Shown piece after piece: positions 6,992 to 14,463 of a DNA stretch of 19,819 bases. Where the stretch lies: positions 1-19,819 of the forward strand of contig CAVGGQ010000037.1 of NCBI GenBank assembly GCA_963628785.1. Direction: 5' to 3'. A program made the translations under genes and the position numbers. Source of the DNA: Apopatocola sp963628785. GTDB taxonomy: Bacteria; Bacillota; Clostridia; Oscillospirales; Oscillospiraceae. Positions within the stretch are counted from its first letter, which is position 1, and each line of letters starts with the position of its first letter. Under the pieces are notes generated by a model, which saw only the letters and a program-made list of their open reading frames with translations, had not been told where the DNA came from and ran no database searches.

Positions 6992-7830
6992 ACGCACGGC
7001 TCCTCCGTGCGGGAAAGTGTGCCGAGCTGGTAGAACGCCACCGCGCTCGCCGCCGCCACATTCAGGCTGTCCACACCGTGGGACATCGGGATGCGCACGG
7101 TATAATCACACCGCACGATCGTGTCATTGGCAAGCCCGTCGCCCTCCGTGCCGAGCACGAGTGCGAGCTTCGCCTCGCGCTGCAGCCGCTCGTCCGCGAT
7201 GCTCAGCGAGTCCTCACGCAGGGCAAGCGCCGCCGTGCGGAAGCCGAGCGCATGCAGCATTTCCTGCCAGTCGCGGTCGCTCGGAAGATAGGTCCACGGT
7301 ACCTGAAAGACCGTCCCCATGCTCACGCGCGCGGCGCGGCGGTAGAGCGGATCGCTCCCTGCCTCGGTGAGGAGCACGGCATCCATGCCGAGCGCCGCCG
7401 CCGAGCGGAAGATGGCGCCGATGTTCGTCGGGTTCATGACATTTTCAAGCACCGCAATCCGATGCGCGTCCCGGCAGAGTTCGGATGCGTCGGGCAGCTT
7501 CGGGCGGCGCATGCAGCAGAGCATGCCGCGCGTGAGATGAAAGCCTGTGAGCTGCACGAGCACGGCATCGTCGGCGGCGTATACCGGCACATCACCCACG
7601 CGCGCGAGAATATCCGCGCCCGCGCCGTTTATATGCTTTTTCTCCGTGAGCACCGACACCGGCACACATCCCGCATCGAGCGCGCGCCCGATGACGAGCG
7701 GGCTTTCCGCGATGAAGCACGCATTCTCGAGATCGGCGCGGTTTAAGAGCTGATTTTCGGTCAGCCGTGCGTACACATCTAGCTCGGGCGCGAAAAAGTC
7801 TTGAATTTCAACTAATTTTCCCATGCGCAC
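6988..7830 (-). CDS. SpoU/TrmH-family RNA 2'-O-methyltransferase
   Basis: 280-residue protein with the SPOUT knot. Motif 1 is NPTNIGAIFRSAAALGMDAV (about 133-152), motif 2 is LGTEGDGL and motif 3 is IPMSHGVDSLNVAAASAVAF near the C-terminus. The Asn of motif 1 and the SLN of motif 3 are the conserved SAM and catalytic positions. The N-terminal part (about 1-105) is the substrate-binding region seen in TrmH/RlmB-like enzymes. The target (a tRNA or 23S rRNA ribose) cannot be read from sequence. The start is GTG 7830, directly after the DUF1294 stop (TAAGTG), or ATG 7824 six bases in; neither has a clear Shine-Dalgarno, so coupling to upstream translation is likely. The stop overlaps the CotH-gene start by ATGA. 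Confidence 0.9.
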   Translation of the reverse strand: MRMGKLVEIQDFFAPELDVYARLTENQLLNRADLENACFIAESPLVIGRALDAGCVPVSVLTEKKHINGAGADILARVGDVPVYAADDAVLVQLTGFHLTRGMLCCMRRPKLPDASELCRDAHRIAVLENVMNPTNIGAIFRSAAALGMDAVLLTEAGSDPLYRRAARVSMGTVFQVPWTYLPSDRDWQEMLHALGFRTAALALREDSLSIADERLQREAKLALVLGTEGDGLANDTIVRCDYTVRIPMSHGVDSLNVAAASAVAFYQLGTLSRTEEPCV

Positions 7831-8109
7831 TTACCGGAAGAACACGAAGTATACGCCGATCAGAATGTGCGCGAGCAGGAAGAGCGGCACGAGGATCAGA
7901 AACTTTTTATGCTTTGTTTTGTGACGAAGGCTTATCATTCCGACCCACTCGCCCAGACTTCCCCCAAGCGCCGCGACGAGCAGAAGCGTCTTTTCCGGAA
8001 TGCGCCGGCCGTGACGGATGGCTTTGGTCTTGTCGACTGCCATGAGAATGTACGCGAGAAGGTTCATTCCCAGAATGTACGCGAACAGAAGTATGCTGTT
8101 TGGTTCCAT
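7831..8109 (-). CDS. DUF1294 small membrane protein
   Basis: 92-residue protein starting MEPNSILLFAYILGMNLLAY. The core VDKTKAIRHGRRIPEKTLLL, then GGSLGEWVGMISLRHKTKHK, is characteristic of DUF1294. Hydrophobic segments lie at about 5-23, 41-55 and 70-90, so it is an inner-membrane protein of unknown function. The start ATG (complement of 8107-8109) is preceded by AAAGGAAAGGAAG, a strong ribosome binding site. The whole N-terminal two-thirds of the gene lies inside the ygiQ reading frame in a different frame of the same strand. The DUF1294 product is conserved and of standard length, so it is the better supported coding use of this stretch. Confidence 0.85.
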   Translation of the reverse strand: MEPNSILLFAYILGMNLLAYILMAVDKTKAIRHGRRIPEKTLLLVAALGGSLGEWVGMISLRHKTKHKKFLILVPLFLLAHILIGVYFVFFR

Positions 8110-9922
8110 GGTTTTCTTCCTTTCCTTTGCCCGAAGCCGGGCGGACGAGACACTCGCGTCCGAAGCCGATGAGATCCTCCCGCCCCGCGGCAATGAGAGC
8201 CTCGCGGACGAGACGGGCGTTTTTCGGGTCGGTGTATTGGAGCAGAGCGCGCTGCATGGCCTTCTCGTGCGGGTCGGTCGGGACATACACGCTCTTCATT
8301 GTGATGGGATCGATGCCGGTATAGTACATGCAGGTGCTGATGGTGCCGGGCGTCGGGTAGAAGTCCTGCACCTGCTCAGGGCGGGCGTTGTGCGCCTTGA
8401 GATAGAGCGCGAGCGCGACCGCATCTTCCATCCGACTGCCCGGATGTGAGGACATGAGATAGGGCACCACGAACTGATCCTTGCCGTAGCGCTTGTTGAG
8501 TGCGTGGTATTTGTCAAGAAATCGTTCATAAACCGCGACCGGCGGCTTGCCCATGTAGCCGAGCACCGTGTCGACACAGTGCTCGGGCGCGACCTTGAGC
8601 TGGCCGGAAATGTGGTTCTGCACGAGCTCGGCGAGGAACGGACTGTTCTTGTCGCAGAGAACATAGTCAAAGCGCACGCCGGAGCGAACGAACACCTTTT
8701 TCACGCCGGGGATCGCGCGGAGCTTCCGCAGCAGTGCGAGATAGTCGCTGTGGTCGGCAACAAGATTTTTGCACGGCGTCGGCGCGAGGCAATGCTTCAG
8801 GGGACACATGCCCTCCTTGAGCTGCTTCTTGCAGCCCGGCGCGCGGAAGTTCGCCGTCGGGCCGCCGACATCGGACACATATCCTTTCCAGAGCGGGTGG
8901 CGCGTCATGCGCTCCACCTCGCGGACGACCGACTCATGGCTGCGGGAGGTGATCATGCGTCCCTGATGGAACGCGAGCGAGCAGAAATTGCACCCGCCGA
9001 AGCATCCGCGGTTATGGATGACGGAAAAACGCACCTCATCGATGGCCGGCACGCCGCCGAGCGCATCGTACATCGGGTGCGGCTCGCGCGCGTAGAGCAG
9101 CTCCGCCGCGGCATCGAGCTCCTCCCGCCGGAGCGGCATCGCGGGCGGGTAGACGACAAGCTGCTTGCCGCCGTGTGCCTGCACGAGCGTTCTGCCCCGA
9201 ACCGGGTCGTGCTCGGCATATTCCGTGCGCGTGGCGAGAGCGTACTGCCGCTTGTCGGCACACACCTCTTCAAAGCTCGGCAGCACCACGGCGCCCTCCG
9301 GCGCTTTGTCCGCAATGACCGCCGTGCCGCGAATGCCGCGCAGCGGCTTCCCCTCACGGAGACGGCTCGCCGCCTCCAGCGTGGCGGTTTCGCCCATACC
9401 GTATACGAGAATGTCCGCGCGCGCATCGAATATCACGCTGCGGCGCACCTTGTTGTCCCAGTAGTCGTAATGCGCGAAGCGGCGCAGTGAGGCTTCCATC
9501 CCGCCAATGAGCACGGGAATGCCGGGGAACGCCTCTCTGGCACGGTTGGCGTACACCGTGCAGGCGCGGTCGGGGCGCAGACCCGCCTTCCGCCCGGGAG
9601 AGTAGAAGTCCTCGCTCCGGCGGCGCTTCGCGGCAGTGTAGTGCGCGACCATGCTGTCGAGATTGCCCGCGCCGATGAATACACCGAGTTCCGGCCGCCC
9701 CATTGCGGCGAACGCCGCGGCATCGTGCCACTCCGGCTGCGCGAGGATCGCCACGCGAAAGCCCGCGTTTTCGAGCACGCGCGAGATGACCGCCGCGCCG
9801 AATGACGGGTGGTCGATGTACGCATCGCCTGTTACTAAAAGTATATCGTACCAGTCCCAACCCCGCGCGAGCATATCCTCGCGGGAAACGGGCAGAAAAT
9901 CTGTTTTATTCGTTTTCGGCAC
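7907..9922 (-). CDS. ygiQ: YgiQ-family radical SAM protein (UPF0313)
   Basis: 671-residue protein. The N-terminal region contains LPVSREDMLARGWDWYDILL, then TGDAYIDHPSFG, the hallmark YgiQ opening. A cobalamin-binding-like section follows (IGGMEASLRRFAHYDYWDNK). The radical SAM [4Fe-4S] motif is CX3CX2C at Cys307, Cys311 and Cys314 (RGCFGGCNFC). HPGSRMEDA and DFYPTPGTISTCMYYTG near the end of the core are also family-typical. Reaction and substrate are unknown. From about residue 603 the frame continues as a basic, Ser/His/Gly-rich disordered tail that overlaps the DUF1294 gene by 203 bp. The GTG start overlaps the previous gene by 17 bp and follows GGAGG with no spacer, so the exact start is uncertain; ATG at residue 17 is an alternative but would lose conserved residues. 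Confidence 0.85.
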   Translation of the reverse strand: MPKTNKTDFLPVSREDMLARGWDWYDILLVTGDAYIDHPSFGAAVISRVLENAGFRVAILAQPEWHDAAAFAAMGRPELGVFIGAGNLDSMVAHYTAAKRRRSEDFYSPGRKAGLRPDRACTVYANRAREAFPGIPVLIGGMEASLRRFAHYDYWDNKVRRSVIFDARADILVYGMGETATLEAASRLREGKPLRGIRGTAVIADKAPEGAVVLPSFEEVCADKRQYALATRTEYAEHDPVRGRTLVQAHGGKQLVVYPPAMPLRREELDAAAELLYAREPHPMYDALGGVPAIDEVRFSVIHNRGCFGGCNFCSLAFHQGRMITSRSHESVVREVERMTRHPLWKGYVSDVGGPTANFRAPGCKKQLKEGMCPLKHCLAPTPCKNLVADHSDYLALLRKLRAIPGVKKVFVRSGVRFDYVLCDKNSPFLAELVQNHISGQLKVAPEHCVDTVLGYMGKPPVAVYERFLDKYHALNKRYGKDQFVVPYLMSSHPGSRMEDAVALALYLKAHNARPEQVQDFYPTPGTISTCMYYTGIDPITMKSVYVPTDPHEKAMQRALLQYTDPKNARLVREALIAAGREDLIGFGRECLVRPASGKGKEENHGTKQHTSVRVHSGNEPSRVHSHGSRQDQSHPSRPAHSGKDASARRGAWGKSGRVGRNDKPSSQNKA

Positions 9923-10718
9923 CCTCCGGAATCACAGTATCGCTTACCGCCCGAATTTCCGCATTGACGAGCGTGGCCGCCGTGCGGCAGCAGTAGTTTT
10001 GCTTTTTCCCGTCGCCTCCGCTGGACACGCCGACGAAGTCCGCCCACGCACCGGGACGGATGCGCAGCACATTGCGGAGCGGCGGCAGAAATTCGCCCTT
10101 TGCCATCGCGAGCAGCGGCAGCACCTCATAGGGCGAGGCCGTCGCGGCATTTTTCCCGAGCAGCAGGCCGCGCCGCAGATCGATGGCCGGGACCATGCGC
10201 AGCACAAAGCCCACGCGCGTGTCGCCGAGAGAGCGCTGCGTGCGCGTATCGCGGATGAGGCGCACGGCGCGGACATGTACGCACGCCAGGTGCGAGAGCA
10301 TCCGGAGCCGCAGCGGAAGCGATTTCACCTCACGGCCGCTCCAGACGAGCTCGTTCGGCTCAAAGAGCGTGATGTACTCGTCCGTCAGGTGCCCGAGGGC
10401 GCGCACGATTTTTCCAACGTAGCGGAGATAGCAGCGGAGATTGTCCTCCTTGAGCCAGCCGCCCTTTTCGGCAAACCACGCGGGATCCTCCCCGGCATAC
10501 AGGCAGAGCACCGGCACCTCGCCGCGGGCGACGGAGCGCATCAGCTCATCGCGCACGGCCTCAACGGCCGTTTTCTCCGCATGACCCTCTGCCGTTTCGA
10601 TGGCCGCCCACGAGGCAAAGACGATCCGCCGCTCGCCGTGCACGCTCCGCACGGGACCGCCCGGCGAGAGCGCGTAGAGCCGGAGAAATCTGTTCGATTT
10701 TTCGTCTTTTCGTTCCAT
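9906..10718 (-). CDS. Reduced glycoside-hydrolase-family-1-like protein
   Basis: 270-residue protein with no obvious full-length family match. Its centre follows the family 1 beta-glycosidase pattern in order: DPAWFAEKGGWLKEDNLRCY (78-97, compare P..W...GGW), EYITLFEPN (114-122, compare WiTfNEPN), a His/Ala helix (LSHLACVHVRAVRLIRDTRT, 141-160), RVG (168-170), and DFVGVSSG (227-234, compare DFiGiNyY). The acid/base Glu is kept (Glu120), but the Asn before it is Phe. The TENG nucleophile segment and roughly 200 residues are absent compared with ordinary family members of about 450-480 residues. It is probably not an active glycosidase; a binding or regulatory role, or a decaying gene, is possible. 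It is first in the operon, with ATG 10718 after AAAAGGCT. The family assignment is by eye. Confidence 0.65.
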   Translation of the reverse strand: MERKDEKSNRFLRLYALSPGGPVRSVHGERRIVFASWAAIETAEGHAEKTAVEAVRDELMRSVARGEVPVLCLYAGEDPAWFAEKGGWLKEDNLRCYLRYVGKIVRALGHLTDEYITLFEPNELVWSGREVKSLPLRLRMLSHLACVHVRAVRLIRDTRTQRSLGDTRVGFVLRMVPAIDLRRGLLLGKNAATASPYEVLPLLAMAKGEFLPPLRNVLRIRPGAWADFVGVSSGGDGKKQNYCCRTAATLVNAEIRAVSDTVIPEGAENE

Positions 10719-10758
10719 AGCCTTTTACCAAACCGCATTATCCAAACAATTATATTAT

Positions 10759-10787
10759 AGAATAATATTTTTTCCCGCCTCTGTCAA
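10759..10787 (-). promoter_or_regulatory. Sigma-A promoter of the five-gene minus-strand operon
   Basis: Perfect TTGACA (complement of 10782-10787), 17-bp spacer, TATTCT (complement of 10759-10764). A TATAAT hexamer a few bases downstream (complement of 10754-10759) would need a 22-bp spacer. The leader to ATG 10718 is about 35 nt. The -35 faces the divergent + strand promoter only 12 bp away. Confidence 0.75.
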
Positions 10788-10798
10788 TCTGGAAAGGG

Positions 10799-10827
10799 TT
10801 GCAATACAGCGGGAATTGTGAGATAAT
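10799..10827 (+). promoter_or_regulatory. Sigma-A promoter of the nicotinate phosphoribosyltransferase gene
   Basis: TTGCAA (10799-10804), 17-bp spacer, GATAAT (10822-10827), with TGA immediately before the hexamer as an extended -10. The leader of about 55 nt contains a short ATGCC/GGCAT hairpin and the Shine-Dalgarno CAGGAGG (10873-10879). No known riboswitch or clear NAD-regulator operator was recognised. Confidence 0.75.
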
Positions 10828-10888
10828 TGCGGCAATGCCGTAAGGCATATTTAAAGGTGCCGAAGAACGGCTCAGGAGGACAACGCCA

Positions 10889-12361
10889 ATGAATGTGCGC
10901 AGCGACCAGAATCTCTCGATGCTCTGCGATTTTTACGAGCTGACCATGTGCAACGGCTACTTCCGCAACGGTTACAAGGATCGCATCACCTATTTTGACC
11001 TGTTCTTCCGGCAGGTGCCGGACGGCGGCGGATTTGCCATCGTCGCAGGTCTCGAGCAGGTGGTGGAGTATATCACAAATCTCCACTTCTCGGAGGACGA
11101 CATCGCCTATCTCCGCTCCCGCGGCATTTTCTGCGAGGAGTTCCTGGAATACCTTCGCACGTTCCGCTTCACCGGCGACATCTGGGCCGTGCAGGAGGGA
11201 ACGCCCGTGTTCCCGCGCGAGCCGCTCATCACGGTGCGTGCCCCCGCCATCGAAGCGCAGCTTGTCGAGACTTATCTCCTGCTCGCGCTCAACCACCAGT
11301 CGCTCATCGCCACTAAGGCCAATCGCATCGTCCGCGCCGCGCAGGGACGCACGATCATGGAATTCGGCTCCCGTCGCGCGCAGGGAGCGGATGCCGCCAT
11401 TCTCGGCGCTCGCACCGCGTACATTGCCGGCTGCGCCGGTACGGCCTGCACCATTTCCGACCAGCTCTACGGTGTGCCGGCCCTCGGCACCATGGCACAC
11501 TCCTGGGTGCAGATGTTCGATTCGGAGTACGAGGCTTTCCTCACCTACTGCCGGACCTACCCGACGAACGCCGTGCTCCTCGTGGATACCTACAATACAC
11601 TCCAGTCAGGCGTGCCGAACGCCATCCGTGCGTTCAACGAAGTATTGAAGCCGCTCGGCATCACGAAGTGCGGCATCCGCCTCGACTCCGGCGATATGTC
11701 GTATCTCACGAAAAAAGCGCGCAAAATGCTCGATGATGCGGGCTGGACGGACTGCAAGATCTCCTGCTCCAACTCCCTCGACGAGTATATCATTCAGGAT
11801 CTTCTGCGGCAGGACGCGTGCATCGATGCCTTCGGCGTCGGCGAGCGCCTCATCACCGCGCGCAGCGAACCGGTCTTCGGCGGCGTCTACAAGCTCGTGG
11901 CCGTCGAGCGTGAGGACGGCGAAATCGTTCCAAAAATAAAAATCAGCGAGAACGTGACGAAAATCACGATCCCGCATTTCAAGAAGTTTTACCGCTTCTA
12001 CGACCGGGAGAACGGTAAGGCCCTCGCCGACTACCTCTGCCTCTACGACGAGACGCCCGACGACACGCAGCCCCTCACCATTTTCCACCCGGAAAACACC
12101 TGGAAGCGCAAAACGCTTACGAATTTCCGCGCCGAGAATATGATGGTGCATGTTTTCCGCGACGGAAAGCTTGTATATAAGCTCCCGACGCTCGAAGAGA
12201 TCCGCACCTATTGCGCCGAACAGCTCAACACGCTCTGGCCCGAGGTCAAGCGCTTCGAAAATCCGCACGGCTACTATGTGGATCTCTCCGACCGTCTCTG
12301 GGACATCCGCCACGACCTCCTCGTAAACGCGGGTCACGCCCATATCCCGGAGAAAGTATAA
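10889..12361 (+). CDS. pncB: Nicotinate phosphoribosyltransferase
   Basis: 490-residue cytoplasmic enzyme of the Preiss-Handler NAD salvage pathway. It joins nicotinate and PRPP to give nicotinate mononucleotide, with ATP hydrolysis helping. Family landmarks are the N-terminal LCDFYELTMCNGYF (12-25), EFGSRRAQG (158-166, phosphate/PRPP site), and GTMAHSWVQMF (200-210), where His204 corresponds to the histidine phosphorylated during the ATPase cycle. LRLDSGD-type sequence (GIRLDSGDMSYL) and GVGERLITA follow. The length matches the long Firmicute form. The start ATG 10889 has CAGGAGG nine bases upstream. It is a single-gene transcription unit with its own promoter and terminator, divergent from the ygiQ operon. 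Confidence 0.95.
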   Translation: MNVRSDQNLSMLCDFYELTMCNGYFRNGYKDRITYFDLFFRQVPDGGGFAIVAGLEQVVEYITNLHFSEDDIAYLRSRGIFCEEFLEYLRTFRFTGDIWAVQEGTPVFPREPLITVRAPAIEAQLVETYLLLALNHQSLIATKANRIVRAAQGRTIMEFGSRRAQGADAAILGARTAYIAGCAGTACTISDQLYGVPALGTMAHSWVQMFDSEYEAFLTYCRTYPTNAVLLVDTYNTLQSGVPNAIRAFNEVLKPLGITKCGIRLDSGDMSYLTKKARKMLDDAGWTDCKISCSNSLDEYIIQDLLRQDACIDAFGVGERLITARSEPVFGGVYKLVAVEREDGEIVPKIKISENVTKITIPHFKKFYRFYDRENGKALADYLCLYDETPDDTQPLTIFHPENTWKRKTLTNFRAENMMVHVFRDGKLVYKLPTLEEIRTYCAEQLNTLWPEVKRFENPHGYYVDLSDRLWDIRHDLLVNAGHAHIPEKV

Positions 12362-12391
12362 ACCGCAGAACATTCGGGAAATATAACAGCC

Positions 12392-12436
12392 CCTCCTGCT
12401 GACAACATCGACTGTCTGCAGGAGGAGCATCTTTTT
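12392..12436 (+). terminator. Rho-independent terminator after pncB
   Basis: 13-position stem with one mismatch (12392-12404 with 12413-12425), 8-nt loop, followed by AGCATCTTTTT. It lies about 30 bp after the pncB stop and just upstream of repeat copy B. Confidence 0.85.
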
Positions 12437-12442
12437 GTATAA

Positions 12443-12604
12443 AGGCAACACCGCACAATGTCATCTGCGGTGCTTTGCGGAAATTTTGCTCCCGCAGTTC
12501 GTTGCATTTCCTTGCAATACACAAAGTATTGCTGCGTCAATGTGCCTCATTCGGAAGCAAAATTTGCTCGCAAATCGCTCTTGCTGAATTATGCGGTATT
12601 GCCT
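12443..12604 (+). repeat. 160-bp palindromic intergenic repeat, copy B
   Basis: Same orientation and length as copy A. Terminal inverted repeats AGGCAACACCGCACAAT and (reverse complement of the right end) AGGCAATACCGCATAAT match at 15 of 17 positions. Nested stems are TTTGCG/CGCAAA (12474-12479, 12569-12574), AAATTTTGCT/AGCAAAATTT (12481-12490, 12556-12565, extended by CCG/CGG after one mismatch) and the apical hairpin GCAATAC-ACAAA-GTATTGC (12514-12532). TAAA occurs at both borders (12440-12443, 12604-12607), which could be a target duplication but partly overlaps the repeat end. No protein-coding signal is convincing here. Confidence 0.85.
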
Positions 12605-12637
12605 AAAGAATACCTCCCGCACGTTTTCTGCGGGAGG
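12605..12637 (-). terminator. Probable terminator of the ABC exporter operon
   Basis: 9-bp stem CCTCCCGCA/TGCGGGAGG (12613-12621 with 12629-12637), followed on the - strand by TATTCTTTAGG. It lies 9 bp after the stop of the last ABC gene. The U-tract is broken, so strength is moderate. Confidence 0.65.
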
Positions 12638-12645
12638 CGTTCGAG

Positions 12646-14463
12646 TTACTGCATAACTTTTTGTATCTGCTCTTCTTTGTACTGTCGGGTGTAGAGGCCG
12701 TAGTAAACGCCTTTTTGTGCCATAAGTTCGGCGTGGGTGCCGCGCTCTACGATCTTGCCGGCGTGGACGACGAGGATAATGTCGGCGCGGCGGATGGTGG
12801 AGAGGCGGTGGGCGATGATGAACGAGGTGCGGCCCGCCATGACCTTTTCGATGGCCTCCTGAATGAGGCACTCGGTCACGGTGTCAACGGACGAGGTCGC
12901 CTCGTCGAGCACGAAGATGCGCGGATCGGCGAGCAGCGCGCGGGCGAAGGAGAGGAGCTGCTTCTCGCCGGTCGAGAGGCTGTTGCCGCCCTCGCCGACC
13001 TGGCTGTTGTAGCCGTCCGGCAGCCGGGTGATGATGCCGTCCGCAGACACGGCCTTGACCGCCGCTTCGATCTCCTCCATGGTCGCGTCCTCGCGGCCGT
13101 AGCGCAGGTTTTCGAGCACGGTGCCGGAGAAAAGGTGCGGCGTCTGCAGCACATAGCCGATGTTCGAGTGCAGCCAGAGCTGACTGCGCTCGCGCGCATC
13201 GCGCCCGTCGATGAGCACCTGTCCCTTGGCCGGCTCATAGAAGCGGCACACGAGGTTGACGAGCGTGGACTTGCCCGCGCCGGTCTCGCCGACGATGGCG
13301 ACATTCGTACCCTGCGGCACCTTGAGATCGAAGTGCTCGAGGATGTTCTCGTCGCCGTCCGGGTAGCGGAACGTCACATCGCGGAATTCGATGTCGCCGT
13401 GCAGCTCTTCCCAGTTTTCCTTTTTGGGGTTGAATGTGTCGCCGTATTTCTCGATGACTTCCGGCGTGTCCTCCACATCGGACTTCGTTTCCATGAGCGT
13501 CGTGAAGCGCTCCACATTCACCTGCACATTCACAAGGCTTGAGATCGCCTGCACGAGCCACTGGATGGGCTCCATCATGCCCTGTGCGTAGTTCATGAAC
13601 ACCGTGAGGGTACCGATGAGCATCAGCCCTTCGCGTGTGACGATGCCGCCGCGCCAGAGCACGAGCGAGAGCGCGAGGGAGGCGGCGAAGGTGGTGGTGG
13701 AGATGAATGCGGCGCGGAAGTGCATTGCACGGACGCTGACCTTCTTCATGTCGGTGGTCAGGCCGTCAAACTCTTTCTCCATTTTATCCTCGACAACGAG
13801 CGTCTTGGTCGTGGTCGCGCCGGTGATGCCCTCGTTGAACGCCGAGGTGATGCGGGAGTTCTTCTCGCGCACCTGGCGGTGGAAGAACACGAGCTTTTTC
13901 TGGAAATACACGGACGAGACGGCGACGACCGGCACGATGACAAGCACGCACAGCGCCATTTTCCAGTTGAGAATGAGCATCATCACGATGGCGCACAGAA
14001 GGTACGCCGTGTGCCACATGCCCTCGGCCATGCTCCAGGCGAGCGTGCTCGCGATGCGGTCGGTATCGGACATCACGCGCGCGTGCACATAGCCGACGCT
14101 GTTCCGGTTGAAGTACGAGAACGAGAGCGTCTGCAGATGGTTGAAGCTCTCACGCTTCAGGTCGCGGCCGACGGACAGCTCAAGCTTGCACGCGCCGAAG
14201 GCGGAGATGTAGTTCGAGGCGGTCTGCGTGAGGATGATGAACACATACGCGGCGAGGAACCAGCCGATCCCCTTGAGCGTGGAATCAGCGATGTAGTTGT
14301 CGATGGCGTACTGCTGGAAGAGCGGAATTACGGCGTCCATCGCGCTGCCGTAGAAGGCCATTGTGATCATCCAGAGGATGAGGCGGCCGTACGGCTTCAT
14401 GTACGGCATGAGGTTCGGAATGCCGAACCACTTCACGCGGGAGGATTTTTTCTTGTCGTTCAT
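12646..14463 (-). CDS. ABC exporter half-transporter, subunit 2 (canonical Walker B)
   Basis: 605-residue fused transmembrane-ATPase protein: six membrane helices in about 25-320, then a nucleotide-binding domain. Walker A is GETGAGKST (392-400), the Q-loop VLQTPHLFSG, the signature NSLSTGEKQ (about 493-501), Walker B VLDEATSSVD (about 517-526, catalytic Glu present) and the switch His in FIIAHRLSTI. The signature is STGE rather than SGGQ, the usual deviation in one half of heterodimeric exporters, and it faces the partner's degenerate ATP site. It starts at ATG 14463, which overlaps the partner's stop by ATGA, so the subunits are made together. The family exports drugs, lipids or peptides; the substrate cannot be read from sequence. 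Confidence 0.9.
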   Translation of the reverse strand: MNDKKKSSRVKWFGIPNLMPYMKPYGRLILWMITMAFYGSAMDAVIPLFQQYAIDNYIADSTLKGIGWFLAAYVFIILTQTASNYISAFGACKLELSVGRDLKRESFNHLQTLSFSYFNRNSVGYVHARVMSDTDRIASTLAWSMAEGMWHTAYLLCAIVMMLILNWKMALCVLVIVPVVAVSSVYFQKKLVFFHRQVREKNSRITSAFNEGITGATTTKTLVVEDKMEKEFDGLTTDMKKVSVRAMHFRAAFISTTTFAASLALSLVLWRGGIVTREGLMLIGTLTVFMNYAQGMMEPIQWLVQAISSLVNVQVNVERFTTLMETKSDVEDTPEVIEKYGDTFNPKKENWEELHGDIEFRDVTFRYPDGDENILEHFDLKVPQGTNVAIVGETGAGKSTLVNLVCRFYEPAKGQVLIDGRDARERSQLWLHSNIGYVLQTPHLFSGTVLENLRYGREDATMEEIEAAVKAVSADGIITRLPDGYNSQVGEGGNSLSTGEKQLLSFARALLADPRIFVLDEATSSVDTVTECLIQEAIEKVMAGRTSFIIAHRLSTIRRADIILVVHAGKIVERGTHAELMAQKGVYYGLYTRQYKEEQIQKVMQ

